From the NCBI GenBank assembly GCA_014084085.1, contig NPFB01000034.1, positions 4,682 to 68,681 on the forward strand: DNA of 64,000 bases, in the 5' to 3' direction. The stretch's first letter is position 1, and each line of letters begins with the position of its first letter. Below, in pieces: positions 49,904-58,461 of this stretch. Below the pieces are notes generated by a model. That model did no database searches, was not told where the DNA came from, and saw only the letters and a program-made list of their open reading frames with translations. The translations under genes were made by a program, and so were the position numbers. This stretch comes from Hondaea fermentalgiana. Lineage: Eukaryota > Sar > Bigyra > Thraustochytrida > Thraustochytriidae.

Positions 49904-51363
49904 CTTGGTCGGTTTTAGTCCGCGCGCGGGGGTTCGGTGCGACGCGCGCGCCCGCAAGCCCGCCCGCCTGCTCGGCGCAGCCGCCTCTTTCTGGATTGGC
50001 TGCGTTTTCTTCGGCCCCAGCAGCGCGCACGAACGAAGTATACCAGGCCTTCTTCAAGTTGTATCCGTGGAGGGCTTCTTTCTCCACTGACGTTGGTGCC
50101 GGCAATGGCCACTTCGTTTTTGGTGCCACAGTCTCATTAGTGGTGGGAGCAACAGCAACAGGAAGCGGGAAGATCCGGCCAGTACGGTGCGCAACGACAA
50201 GAGCTGCAGCGAGTTTGTACAATCTTCTCGAATAGAATAGATGGGACAAGCCAAACCAAATGTTCTGACGCACTTTTGTAGTACTATTGGCATACGCTCC
50301 CTTGCGGATTGATTGCCGACAAAGATTTATGCCTTGGCTACGAACGGAGGTGAACGACCTGTGCGGCTGGTAGCAGCAAGCGTTTTTCTTAACGAGAGGG
50401 GAGTGAGTGCTCGATGCTGGTCAAGATTAATTCGTGAAGCGCAAAGCAACGCCTCAGTTGGCTTCTTTTTCTTACGAGCTCAGAATGTTCGCACGCAAGA
50501 AACGTCAAGGCTTGATCGCGGAAATGATCTTCCTTCTCGGAGAAATCAGTAGAAAGCCTGACTTTCTCTCTCATATCGCTCGCTGAGGCATTCTCCTTGT
50601 CTGTCCTTCGAACCTAAGTCACTTTAAAGACATTTGCAATAGAGACTGACTTGGGATCTCCTGCCCTCCCCGCCAGCCTTAAAAAGAAGTCATACCCCCG
50701 TCGTCGCTGTCAGCTACTTGTGCTCAAGACAAAAGCTTTTCACTCAGGCTTTGGCTTCCAAGGAGAAATCGATTAATGATCACCGCGTGCGGCAAGATGC
50801 ACGGATGCGGATGTGCAGGTAGTCCAAGGATGCCACCTTAGCTTCGAAAAAACCGCGACATATACCCCCACTGTTTTCAAAAAAACAAAGATTGACGACG
50901 GGGATGGTAAAGAAGGCTGAGAAGAAAGTCAGTCAGAAAGGCCTAGTTTCGAGTGCAAAGAATAGACAAAAAGGCAGATCACGTAGGCTATTTGAAGATA
51001 GGCAGAGCAAAACTTGGAAAAAAAATAGGCCCATCCTAGTTTCTTGCACATGCTTGAAATCCTCTTTAAGTTTTTTATCCTTCTTCCATTTCTTTACTTC
51101 GATTCGCAATCCTTTCTCTCAAGTACGATTTGCACGGAGATTAGAGAAATAAACACCAATAGTAGCCTACCGTGACTTAGCCGCTCGATGATGCCAAAGG
51201 TTTCATAATATTCTTGACCACAACGGACATTTTCACCTTTCCGTCTTGAGTGCTTTTACTCAAGAATTTGCCATCAAAGAAAGCAAGCAAGCAACAAGGG
51301 TGCGACGCCGCGCGCGCGGCAAAGCCTCAAGTGCGCGCGAATCGCGAGCCACAGTCGTCGACC
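49904..51363. promoter_or_regulatory. Divergent region between GH20 homologue and DRC9
   Basis: 1.46 kb. The left 400 bases are GC-rich; the rest is AT-rich. A minus-strand frame (50273-49701) and short plus-strand frames lack ATG starts or conserved content, so no gene is called. Confidence 0.45.
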
Positions 51364-52690
51364 ATGGCCAGCACAGCAGAGCAACTCACCTTGGTGAGCA
51401 GCCAGCGCGTCATTGCCGTGCTTGAAGATACGCTCGAAAAGCTCTCCTTTCTAGCAAGGTAGGTGCACAACAGCTCTTGCATACAATACGATTGTAATTC
51501 GCGCTAACCTCTGTCTTGGTCACATAGCATTACACCAGACGTGCTCGCACACCGGGATGAACTCTCCGAATTCGTTGGCGACGAAATTTCGCGTGTCATT
51601 GAAGAACAACGAAAACTGGAAACCCGCTATGAGGAGCTGATCTCGCAGCGCGGGATGCTCAAGGTAAGTAAGAATCAGTTCGATTTCAATAAGAGCCAAA
51701 AGTTGCGAGAAAGCTAACATTCAAATTTTGTTGCTACAGGGACTTGCAAACAAGACCAAGTACAAGCAAAACCAACAAGAAATTCAGGAGGTGAGTCGCG
51801 CTCTGCGCGAGTCCACCAAGAACCTTTGCCGAAACCTCAAGGATAACCCAAATGTGACTGGCAATCTGCTCAAGATCCAACATGAGCGCAACGAACTTGA
51901 AGAGCTCATCGCCAAAACTGTCACGGAAATCCGCGAAAAGCGCACCTTCACGGCACTTGCAATGCATGTCGACGAGACTCGACACGAGCAAGAGCGACTT
52001 CGTGAAACAATTGAGCGGGAAAAGATGACGACCAATGCAGTGCACGAGCTCGAAGAGGAGCTTCAGCATGAGCGCAGCGAACACGAAAAGGAAGAGTCTG
52101 AGCGCGCCGAGATGATCGCTCAGCTCAAGGAAGAGCTTCAGGATATTCGCTCCAAACTCACTTTCAAAACACAGTACACGCGTCGAGAGGCGCAGGCCAA
52201 ACTCTCAAGTACGGCCCGCATCTATGAGCAGGAAGAAACGGAATTGCGGGAGAATATCGAGAATCTCAATCGCATCAAGTCCATGGAGCTTTCCGTTCAC
52301 CAAGACACCGTCAACTTTCTTACCGAGAAGCAAGAAAGGCTCATTGAACAGGCCAGCGAATGGGGCGATCGCTACACGAATGACATGGAGGATCTTGACT
52401 CCCAGCTGAGCGATCTGACAGAAACTCGCGAAACTGCGCTGGCTCGCTTGAATGAGCTCCAGGCTCGGTGGGATCAGCAAGTGGCAGAGGAGGAAGCACG
52501 AAAGGAAGAGCTCCGTCGTCAGGCCGAGCTTGAGGAGCTACGCAAGAAGGAGGAGGAGGAGGAACGCATTGCTGCCATTAAGATTCAACGGCGCTTCAAG
52601 GTTTACGCCACGGCCAAGGGAGGGAGCAAGGACGCCAAAAAGGGTGGCAAAAAGGGCGGCAAGAAGGGCGGCAAAAAGGGTAAAAAATAG
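51364..52690 (+). CDS. DRC9: Dynein regulatory complex subunit 9 (IQCG-like), three exons
   Basis: Exons 51364-51458, 51528-51663 and 51740-52690 join to 393 residues; introns of 69 and 76 bases have GTAGGT/TAG and GTAAGT/CAG borders, and both junctions keep the frame. The protein is almost entirely coiled coil with a single IQ motif near the end (AAIKIQRRFKVY, about 354-365). It matches DRC9/IQCG, a subunit of the nexin-dynein regulatory complex that links outer doublets and regulates ciliary beating; the central MIAQLKEELQDIRSKLTFKT and following YTRRE stretch is characteristic. The closest alternative is DRC10 (IQCD). The C-terminus is a Lys/Gly repeat (GGKK units), possibly for tubulin contact. 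Its presence implies a motile flagellated stage. Confidence 0.85.
51459..51527 (+). other. DRC9 intron 1
   Basis: 69 bases, GTAGGTGC donor and CACATAG acceptor; splits an AGC serine codon. Confidence 0.85.
51664..51739 (+). other. DRC9 intron 2
   Basis: 76 bases, GTAAGTAAG donor and TTGCTACAG acceptor, phase 0. Confidence 0.9.
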
Positions 52691-52740
52691 ACTGCATATT
52701 CTTTGTGGCTTGACTTCGGGAAGATTTGTGAACAAAAAGT

Positions 52741-52746
52741 AATAAA
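52741..52746 (+). terminator. Putative polyadenylation signal of DRC9
   Basis: AATAAA 51 bases past the DRC9 stop codon. Confidence 0.4.
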
Positions 52747-52920
52747 AATCAGTATTTGAGAAAAGATTAAACCTTCCCTCCAACTCCTCCTCACCAAAAT
52801 TAAAAATAAGTCTGAAAATACAGATGAGCATCGTGCGCAGTGGTGGTATCATATGCGTAAAAGCTTTCGCCGGTTTAGAAAGAGGTGAGTGATACGCCGT
52901 TTTTCAAAGATAATCAAAAT

Positions 52921-54753
52921 TCAGCTCTGCGTCAGGGAACGCTGATCGCAAAGACCTTGCAGATGTTGCTGCTGCAGACTCTGTTTGCGAGCGCGCCGCC
53001 GTTCTTCAAGCCGCGCATCGCGTTTCCGACGACTTGCTGCAAGTGGATCACCTCTCTCTTCGATGTCTGATGTAGCCTCACGTAAACTATGCGGACATGA
53101 TCCCTCTTGTCCAGTTGTCAATATGTCGCTATGCCTTGCACTCGAGAGTAACGCAGGTGTGCTTGACGCTTGGGTTCTCTGCGTCTGCAAAGACCGTGGG
53201 CCACGGAAAGCGTGCGTCCTCGATGGCGCAAGTGCAATCTCAAGATCTGCAATCTCTTCACTGAGAGCATCCACATCCTCCCTTGTTGCTGCACCACCAA
53301 CAACACCGTCACCGACACCAAATGCCTGAGAGGTATCAGCATCAGCCCACGCCAAGAGGTTCTTTAGCTTTAGACGCTTTCGCCTGAGCAAAGCCTCCAC
53401 TCGGCGCCTGTCCTGACCTTCTTGACCAGCACTCGCAAGCTCTCGTCTTGTACATGGAAGAGTGCTCTGAGCTTCCGTTGTATGGTAATCGTCGCTTTCT
53501 CCGGGCCAATCGCTCTTGCTTTCTTTTCCTGCCTCGCGATCGTTCATGTCGACTGAACTCTCGCCTTCTTTGTTCTCATCGCTCTCTGCAGTGCCTGCCA
53601 CTACTTCCGTTTTAGCTTCGGGAAATTTCAGTCCCTTGTCTTGTCGAGACTGCGTTTTCAACTTTTCACCAAGAACACTCATTGATGGTGATGGTGATGA
53701 TGATGTAGATGATGATGATGGTAGTGATACTGACGACGATGACAACAACGATGATGACTTCGCGAACGCACGCGGCAAGCCTTCCATGGCGGAACGGATC
53801 GTCTTCATGGCATCACGCAGGGACATTCGATCGCACGATCGAACCTGCAAGAGACCATCAATAATCGTGGCAAGAGCTTCGTCCGCACTAGCTGCAGCTT
53901 CATACTTGCCTCGGCAGATGTCTTGAGCCAATGACAATAGACTAGGTCCACGGAACGGGTGTTTGAGCTCACACAGTTCGTACAAAAGAACACCCAGCGA
54001 CCATAGATCTGTTCGATAATCATAAGCCTGGTTGTCACAGATCTCGGGCGAAGCGTACAAAGGTGTCCCATAGAATGTCGACAGCTCCCGAGTTTCGGCT
54101 GAACAAGAACGACTTACGCCAAGGTCACCAATTTTGAGAGTGTACGCTTCTTCGGCTGGGCGCTCGCTCATAATACCTCGAAGAGCGATGCCAGCCTGCG
54201 GATCACTTGCTGATGCGGCAAAAATAAAGACGTTCATGCTTTTGATGTCCCGGTGAACGATGCGATGCTCATGCAAGCAGACCATCGCGTCCATGATTTG
54301 GAGTGACATAGCGTGCAATTGTGCATGCGCAAAGTGCGCAACAGGTTTTTGAGCATTGCGCAGCAAAACCTCACCGCTCAGATCTCCAAACTTTGCGAAC
54401 TCGAGCTCCATCCATAAAATGCCTTTTTCTTGAAAGCTGCTCAAGAGACGAATCACGTGAGGGTGTCTGATTTTCCTCAAGAGGTCAACCTCATTTGAAA
54501 TTGATTTTCCTCTGCCGAGCTCGGCCATGCGTCTTTCCTTGAGCACGACGAGGGGATCCATCGCGTCCCCATCATCCTCTAGGTCATTATTGTTCTTGCT
54601 TGAATTCCCGCACAGGAGCTGTCTCGAACGTATCGGCTCAGAAGGGGCACTGTGCGTTTCCTGATTCGGTGATCTCGGCTTTCGTCGTCTTGCCTTCCAT
54701 ATGCTCCCCTTGGTACCGCGCGCGAGCTCCTCCAGGAGAAGAAAGGCGTCCAT
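52921..54753 (-). CDS. NEK-like serine/threonine protein kinase
   Basis: 610 residues from the ATG at 54753. The kinase domain spans about 1-320: a degenerate glycine loop (ARGTKGS), Lys72 (VVLKERRM) as the ATP-binding Lys, catalytic loop HRDIKSMNVFI with Asp169, DLG at 210-212 in place of DFG, and YGTPLYASPE as the P+1 loop and APE equivalent. The Asp-Leu-Gly, the IKSMNVFI loop and the long activation segment fit the NEK (NIMA-related) group, which often acts at basal bodies and cilia. There is an insert at about 22-66 (between beta-2 and the Lys strand) and another before DLG (about 179-203). The tail (about 330-610) is Ser-rich, then Arg-rich with coiled-coil potential. The first glycine of GxGxxG is replaced by Ala, but catalytic residues are intact. 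Confidence 0.82.
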   Translation of the reverse strand: MDAFLLLEELARGTKGSIWKARRRKPRSPNQETHSAPSEPIRSRQLLCGNSSKNNNDLEDDGDAMDPLVVLKERRMAELGRGKSISNEVDLLRKIRHPHVIRLLSSFQEKGILWMELEFAKFGDLSGEVLLRNAQKPVAHFAHAQLHAMSLQIMDAMVCLHEHRIVHRDIKSMNVFIFAASASDPQAGIALRGIMSERPAEEAYTLKIGDLGVSRSCSAETRELSTFYGTPLYASPEICDNQAYDYRTDLWSLGVLLYELCELKHPFRGPSLLSLAQDICRGKYEAAASADEALATIIDGLLQVRSCDRMSLRDAMKTIRSAMEGLPRAFAKSSSLLSSSSVSLPSSSSTSSSPSPSMSVLGEKLKTQSRQDKGLKFPEAKTEVVAGTAESDENKEGESSVDMNDREAGKESKSDWPGESDDYHTTEAQSTLPCTRRELASAGQEGQDRRRVEALLRRKRLKLKNLLAWADADTSQAFGVGDGVVGGAATREDVDALSEEIADLEIALAPSRTHAFRGPRSLQTQRTQASSTPALLSSARHSDILTTGQEGSCPHSLREATSDIEERGDPLAASRRKRDARLEERRRARKQSLQQQHLQGLCDQRSLTQS

Positions 54754-55993
54754 CGCGCGCGTGCAACCCTTTCCGTCGCTGTCTTGTCAGCCCCTCGCCG
54801 CTCGCTCCATTCCCGTTCCCTCCAACCCTCTTTCTCCACGGAACTGCGAGTTGTGCGTGAGCTACAGCTCGCCCAAGCTCGAGAACAAATAATCTCCAAG
54901 TTGGCCGTTGGCGAGGTCCTGAACGTCCCACTTCACTGGCAGTGCAACGCAAATCTGCCAATGGGACGCGGGGACCCCATCGCCGCGCACACCAGGAGCT
55001 TCGAAGGTGTGTGCGCGTACCCCAGCGTTTGGGCTCAGCGTCGAGCTCCACGTCGACGTGGAGAATGACTCGGAGGGAGCAGGCGCCAAAGTTGACGCCG
55101 GCGGTATTGTGCACGCGTTTCCTCGTCTGTAGTTGCTAGCAGCAATGCAGCCTCGAGCGGCTGCGGAGACGGAATGCGCTGGGCCGGCGAATGACTGCGA
55201 GATGTGCTGCTGGGGGCTAAATTTTCATGACCCGCTCCCGAGATTCTGGCGCCTCGGATGCCAGGCACAACAACTGCAGTCTCTCCGTCCAAATGGAAAG
55301 TCCATGACTCCAGCCACGGCAAGTCACGCTTTCCTCGGCAACTGCACCTCCGCCGACAGCGACGCTAAAAGGAATAAGCTTTGCTGCCAGTGCTGCAAGG
55401 CTACACGGGCCTACCTTGCCTTGCTGGCTGCTGCTGCCAACACCACCATTTCTGCGACGCTCTCGCACGCAGCGACGCCGACATCGTGTGCCCAAGGTCT
55501 GGCTTTCCCGGAACACGTGGTGGCCTGGCCTGTCCGCACGAGGGGGCGAGGTTCTGCCGACCACGACTCAAGAACCACAGCAAAGTGCAGCAGGTTTGCC
55601 TTGCGCGAGTCTGTTTCCGTGCAGTCCCAGTCGGAACCGACGATGCCGCTGACGCTCTTGGCGTGGTTCGCGGAGATGATGCTAGTGATGTGGCTGTGAG
55701 CGGGCGGTCGAGGAGAGGTCACTTTCCACACCAAGCACGGGGGGTGAGACTCTGCGCGGGAGCTGCCAGGAACTGAGGCGAACCTCTCGAGCAGGATGGC
55801 GAAACTCCGCCGTGCAGGCTTAAAGGGTCGATGCGAGGCTGCGCCGCCACCGGCAAAAAGCAGCAGCAGCAACAGCAGCTTCAGCTTCTGGTGCAGTCAG
55901 CAGAGGAGGCAAATCTCGAACGAGGAAAAGTCATCAGACCCGAAAAGCAAGCGAGCGACCCGAGCGACTGAGAACCAAGGAGACAAGGAACAC
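54754..55993. other. Intergenic region with an uncertain spliced or broken gene
   Basis: 1.24 kb between divergent starts of the NEK-like kinase and a small mitochondrial-type gene. Minus-strand frames show coding-like stretches in succession (about 55700-55412, 55380-55217, 55310-55035, 55114-54985 and 55085-54862) with frame changes between them. GTAGGC at 55413-55408 and TTCCTTTTAG ending at about 55366 could be an intron. No ATG start or known domain was found. A plus-strand 184-codon frame (55145-55699) is equally unproven. No gene is called. Confidence 0.3.
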
Positions 55994-56425
55994 ATGACCA
56001 GCCTCGCCCGTGTTGCGAGGTACGAAATGCAGCAGCTACTTCTCCGGCAGAGGCCGGGAAGCCTACGTAAAATGGCAGGCAACGTGCGCGCGTTGAGCAG
56101 TGGCGGGAAGCCTGTTATCGACGAGGAAACCGATCACATTCTAGGCACCATCGGAGAGACTGCGAAGAAGGTCGTCACCGATCCAGCGGGGGCAAAGAAG
56201 GCCATCGAGGATGAGCTCCAGTTCGTCCCGCCTCTGGAGAACTATCTCGAAGATAAAAGACCGCCAGAGTTGCACCGCTGGGGCGGTGATCAGCATCGCA
56301 AGTCCTTTAATGCAGCCAATGGCAGCAGCGATCACAGCCTTGACGACGGCACGTACGAGGAAGCGACTCCAGATGGGCCGATGACCAAGGAAACGTCGCA
56401 AACGCCCGAGGGAAGCGACGTGTAA
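55994..56425 (+). CDS. Small putative mitochondrial protein
   Basis: 143 residues from the ATG at 55994. The first 40 residues (TSLARVARYEMQQLLLRQRP and onward) are Arg/Leu/Ser-rich without acids apart from one Glu, like a mitochondrial presequence with a cleavage region near RALSSG. The mature part is short and hydrophilic (ETAKKVVTDPAGAKKAIEDE, then FVPPLENYLEDKRPPELHRW), with no known domain. The frame also has an ATG at 55796, but that extension is low-complexity and would bury the presequence. Function unknown. Confidence 0.55.
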   Translation: MTSLARVARYEMQQLLLRQRPGSLRKMAGNVRALSSGGKPVIDEETDHILGTIGETAKKVVTDPAGAKKAIEDELQFVPPLENYLEDKRPPELHRWGGDQHRKSFNAANGSSDHSLDDGTYEEATPDGPMTKETSQTPEGSDV

Positions 56426-56516
56426 TGAATGCGGTCTTTGTCAGTCCTTTGCATTATACCTCAACTGTAAATATATCAACCTTTTTCCCATTTTTTTTTT
56501 CCAAAATGAGAAATCG

Positions 56517-56596
56517 AGCTCAGCAAGCAAAAGCTTGCAAGCGGCAAGTAAAAGCTAGCAAGCAATAGCTAGCAAGCGAAAGCTAGCAAGAAGCAA
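56517..56596 (+). repeat. Degenerate 14-base AGCTAGCAAGC tandem repeat
   Basis: Two complete near-identical 14-base units (56553-56566, 56567-56580) and a partial third (56581-56590), preceded by two diverged copies containing AGCT/AAGCTT. Lies in the 225-base spacer between the ends of convergent genes. Confidence 0.8.
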
Positions 56597-56650
56597 AAAT
56601 GTATAAATTTAATTTTTCTCTCACAGTTTCCACCCCTTATTTTCTTTTAT

Positions 56651-57778
56651 TCACGTGTGGACAATGTGCACAACAATGTCTTCGGCACCTAGAATGGGCG
56701 CGGGACCGGTGGTCTTGTCGGCCCGGCCGTACGTTCGACCAACATTTCCTCCATCTTCGTCCTCGGCGGCGTCGTCGTCGTCGTCGTCGTCGTCATCATC
56801 ATCGCCATCCTCATCCTCGTCCTCGTCCTCACCCTCGTCTCCATCCTCGTCGTCGTCTTCATCCTCGTCGCCATCGGCGTCTACAGAGGCATCATCCGCA
56901 TCGTTGGCCCCGGCCAGATACCGCGTGCCCCTGCCACCTGCTCCTCCACTCGCCGCGCTCACTGCCGGGAGCGGTTGCGAAAGCAAATGCTCCTCGAGCG
57001 CCTCGCGCAAGGCATCGAGCGGTAGTCGTTCAACGAGAGCGGCCGAGGCTTGCTGGAGGCGCTCTTCAGCAGCGCGGCCGACGTTAATCGTCTGACGCGC
57101 AAAATTATCTACGATTCTGTCCATGCGCTTGGCCTCCTCGACCTCGCGACTCACGGGGTCCTGCGCAGCGTCAATGTCTGAATTCTGCCGGCTGCCCCCA
57201 TTGTAGCCGGCACCTTGGCTCGTGTCCGAGCCAGGACCACCTGTAGCGGTTTGCGCAGCGCTCCCAGATCGCGATCCACCAGGTTCTCCAGGCCCAGCCC
57301 CGGACGAGCCTCCTGCCGCGCCTTCCGCCGCGTTGCCCGCAGTGGTGGCCGACCCATCCGCCACGCCACCATCGGCGTGGTGTCCGCCTGCGGTCTGATC
57401 CGCAAGATTGAGAATCGATTCTGGGACATACTGCTTCGGGTCAAGACCGAGGAAGAGGCAGAGCAGACGCCAGGCCGCCTCCGAGGGCGGGTTGGCGACG
57501 ATACCGTTCACGAGCTTGTCCAAGAAGGCCTGCAGCTCGCGCTGCCGTTTGAGGACGAACTCCGGGTTGGTGTTTCCAAAGTACTTTTTGGGCGGCACGT
57601 CTGGAATGGGAAACGCGTGCTTGAACTTGGTCAGCTGCGCGTGTAGCTCGATGAACATCCTGAACCGCCGCCTCTGCGACGCGATCTTGACCGCGCCGGC
57701 GCGCAGCTCCACCTTGTACTCCGTGTGCTCGTTCACGAGCTCGTGCCCGGTAATCACCGCGCGAATTGGCTGCGACAT
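56651..57778 (-). CDS. PX-domain phosphoinositide-binding protein with polyacidic region
   Basis: 375 residues from the ATG at 57778; the frame is open upstream but the PX domain starts right after this Met. The PX domain covers about 5-115 (ITGHELVNEHTEYKVELRAG, then RRRFRMFIELHAQL and FPIPDVPPKKYFGN, then FVLKRQRELQAFLDKL). PX domains bind PI3P or related lipids and direct proteins to endosomes, as in sorting nexins. A Gly/Ala/Ser linker (about 130-200) is followed by a helical block (about 205-265), a long Asp/Glu tract (about 300-345) and a hydrophobic end (ILGAEDIVVHIVHT). No BAR domain is seen. The helical block faintly recalls LAMTOR1-like helices; I would not rely on that. Confidence 0.82.
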   Translation of the reverse strand: MSQPIRAVITGHELVNEHTEYKVELRAGAVKIASQRRRFRMFIELHAQLTKFKHAFPIPDVPPKKYFGNTNPEFVLKRQRELQAFLDKLVNGIVANPPSEAAWRLLCLFLGLDPKQYVPESILNLADQTAGGHHADGGVADGSATTAGNAAEGAAGGSSGAGPGEPGGSRSGSAAQTATGGPGSDTSQGAGYNGGSRQNSDIDAAQDPVSREVEEAKRMDRIVDNFARQTINVGRAAEERLQQASAALVERLPLDALREALEEHLLSQPLPAVSAASGGAGGRGTRYLAGANDADDASVDADGDEDEDDDEDGDEGEDEDEDEDGDDDDDDDDDDDAAEDEDGGNVGRTYGRADKTTGPAPILGAEDIVVHIVHT

Positions 57779-58461
57779 GCTTGTTTGCGCACTGCAGACG
57801 CGCGCGACGTCACCGGCCGGCCGCTGCGTCCTCGCCGCCGCGCTCCCGCTGCACAGCAGCCGGGCGAGCAGGCAACCAAGCGAGCGAGCGCAAGCGGGCG
57901 AGCAAGCGATCCCCTCGCGAGACGAGATCAATTGAGCGCTCGTTCCTGCTCTGCCTCGCCTCTTTTTCCGTAGCTCTTTTGGGTTATCCGACTGCGCGCT
58001 TTCGCTCGCGGTCTATCGACCTCTTTCGTACATGCTCGTAGCAGTTTTTGCAATGCACAATGTACTCCCTCGAAGACCCCCAAGCAAGCGGCCCATCTAA
58101 GCGGCGTCTGGACACGGCGGAGGGCGTGGGGGGAGTTGCGCGCAGCCAACGCGAGGTCGAAGTTGACGCGCAAACGCAGAAGACGCGACGCGGGAAAGGG
58201 AGCGCGCAGAGCTCGCGCGCGGAGGGCGCACGCGACGCGGGCGGACACAGCGCCGTGCAGCTGCCGCAGAGCGTGGCGTCGCGTCGTATTCTGCCTTCGT
58301 CAGACGGCCATCTTTGGAGTCAATCAGTCACTCACTCACTCACTCAGTTAGTCGATCAGTCAGTCACTTGGTTGGAGACCCACCCATCGGTCTTTGGCAG
58401 CGACGAGCTCGGCGACAAGGACGAGTCTGAGGACGCTTTACGGCGTGATTGCCTCGCCGCG
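57779..58461. promoter_or_regulatory. Divergent promoter region, PX gene / triple-flavodoxin reductase
   Basis: 683 bases. CACT/AGTC repeats (58318-58372) lie in the likely 5' leader of the reductase. The upstream in-frame extension of the reductase starts at TTG and is low-complexity, so it is treated as leader. Confidence 0.45.

Noticed and set aside
49701..50273. 190-codon minus-strand frame upstream of the GH20 homologue
   Set aside because: No ATG within it and no domain; overlaps the GH20 start in another frame.
55145..55699. 184-codon plus-strand frame with ATG
   Set aside because: Cys/Ala-rich with no known domain, and the opposite strand looks at least as coding-like. Kept only as part of an uncertain region.
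56770..56870. Possible frameshifted repeat or artefact at the polyacidic tract of the PX protein
   Set aside because: The GTC/ATC-rich plus strand is simply the complement of an in-frame Asp/Glu run; the frame is continuous and ends in a plausible C-terminus.
58048..58461. 138-codon N-terminal extension of the triple-flavodoxin reductase
   Set aside because: Starts at TTG, is low-complexity and crosses CACT repeats; the flavodoxin domain starts directly after the ATG at 58462.
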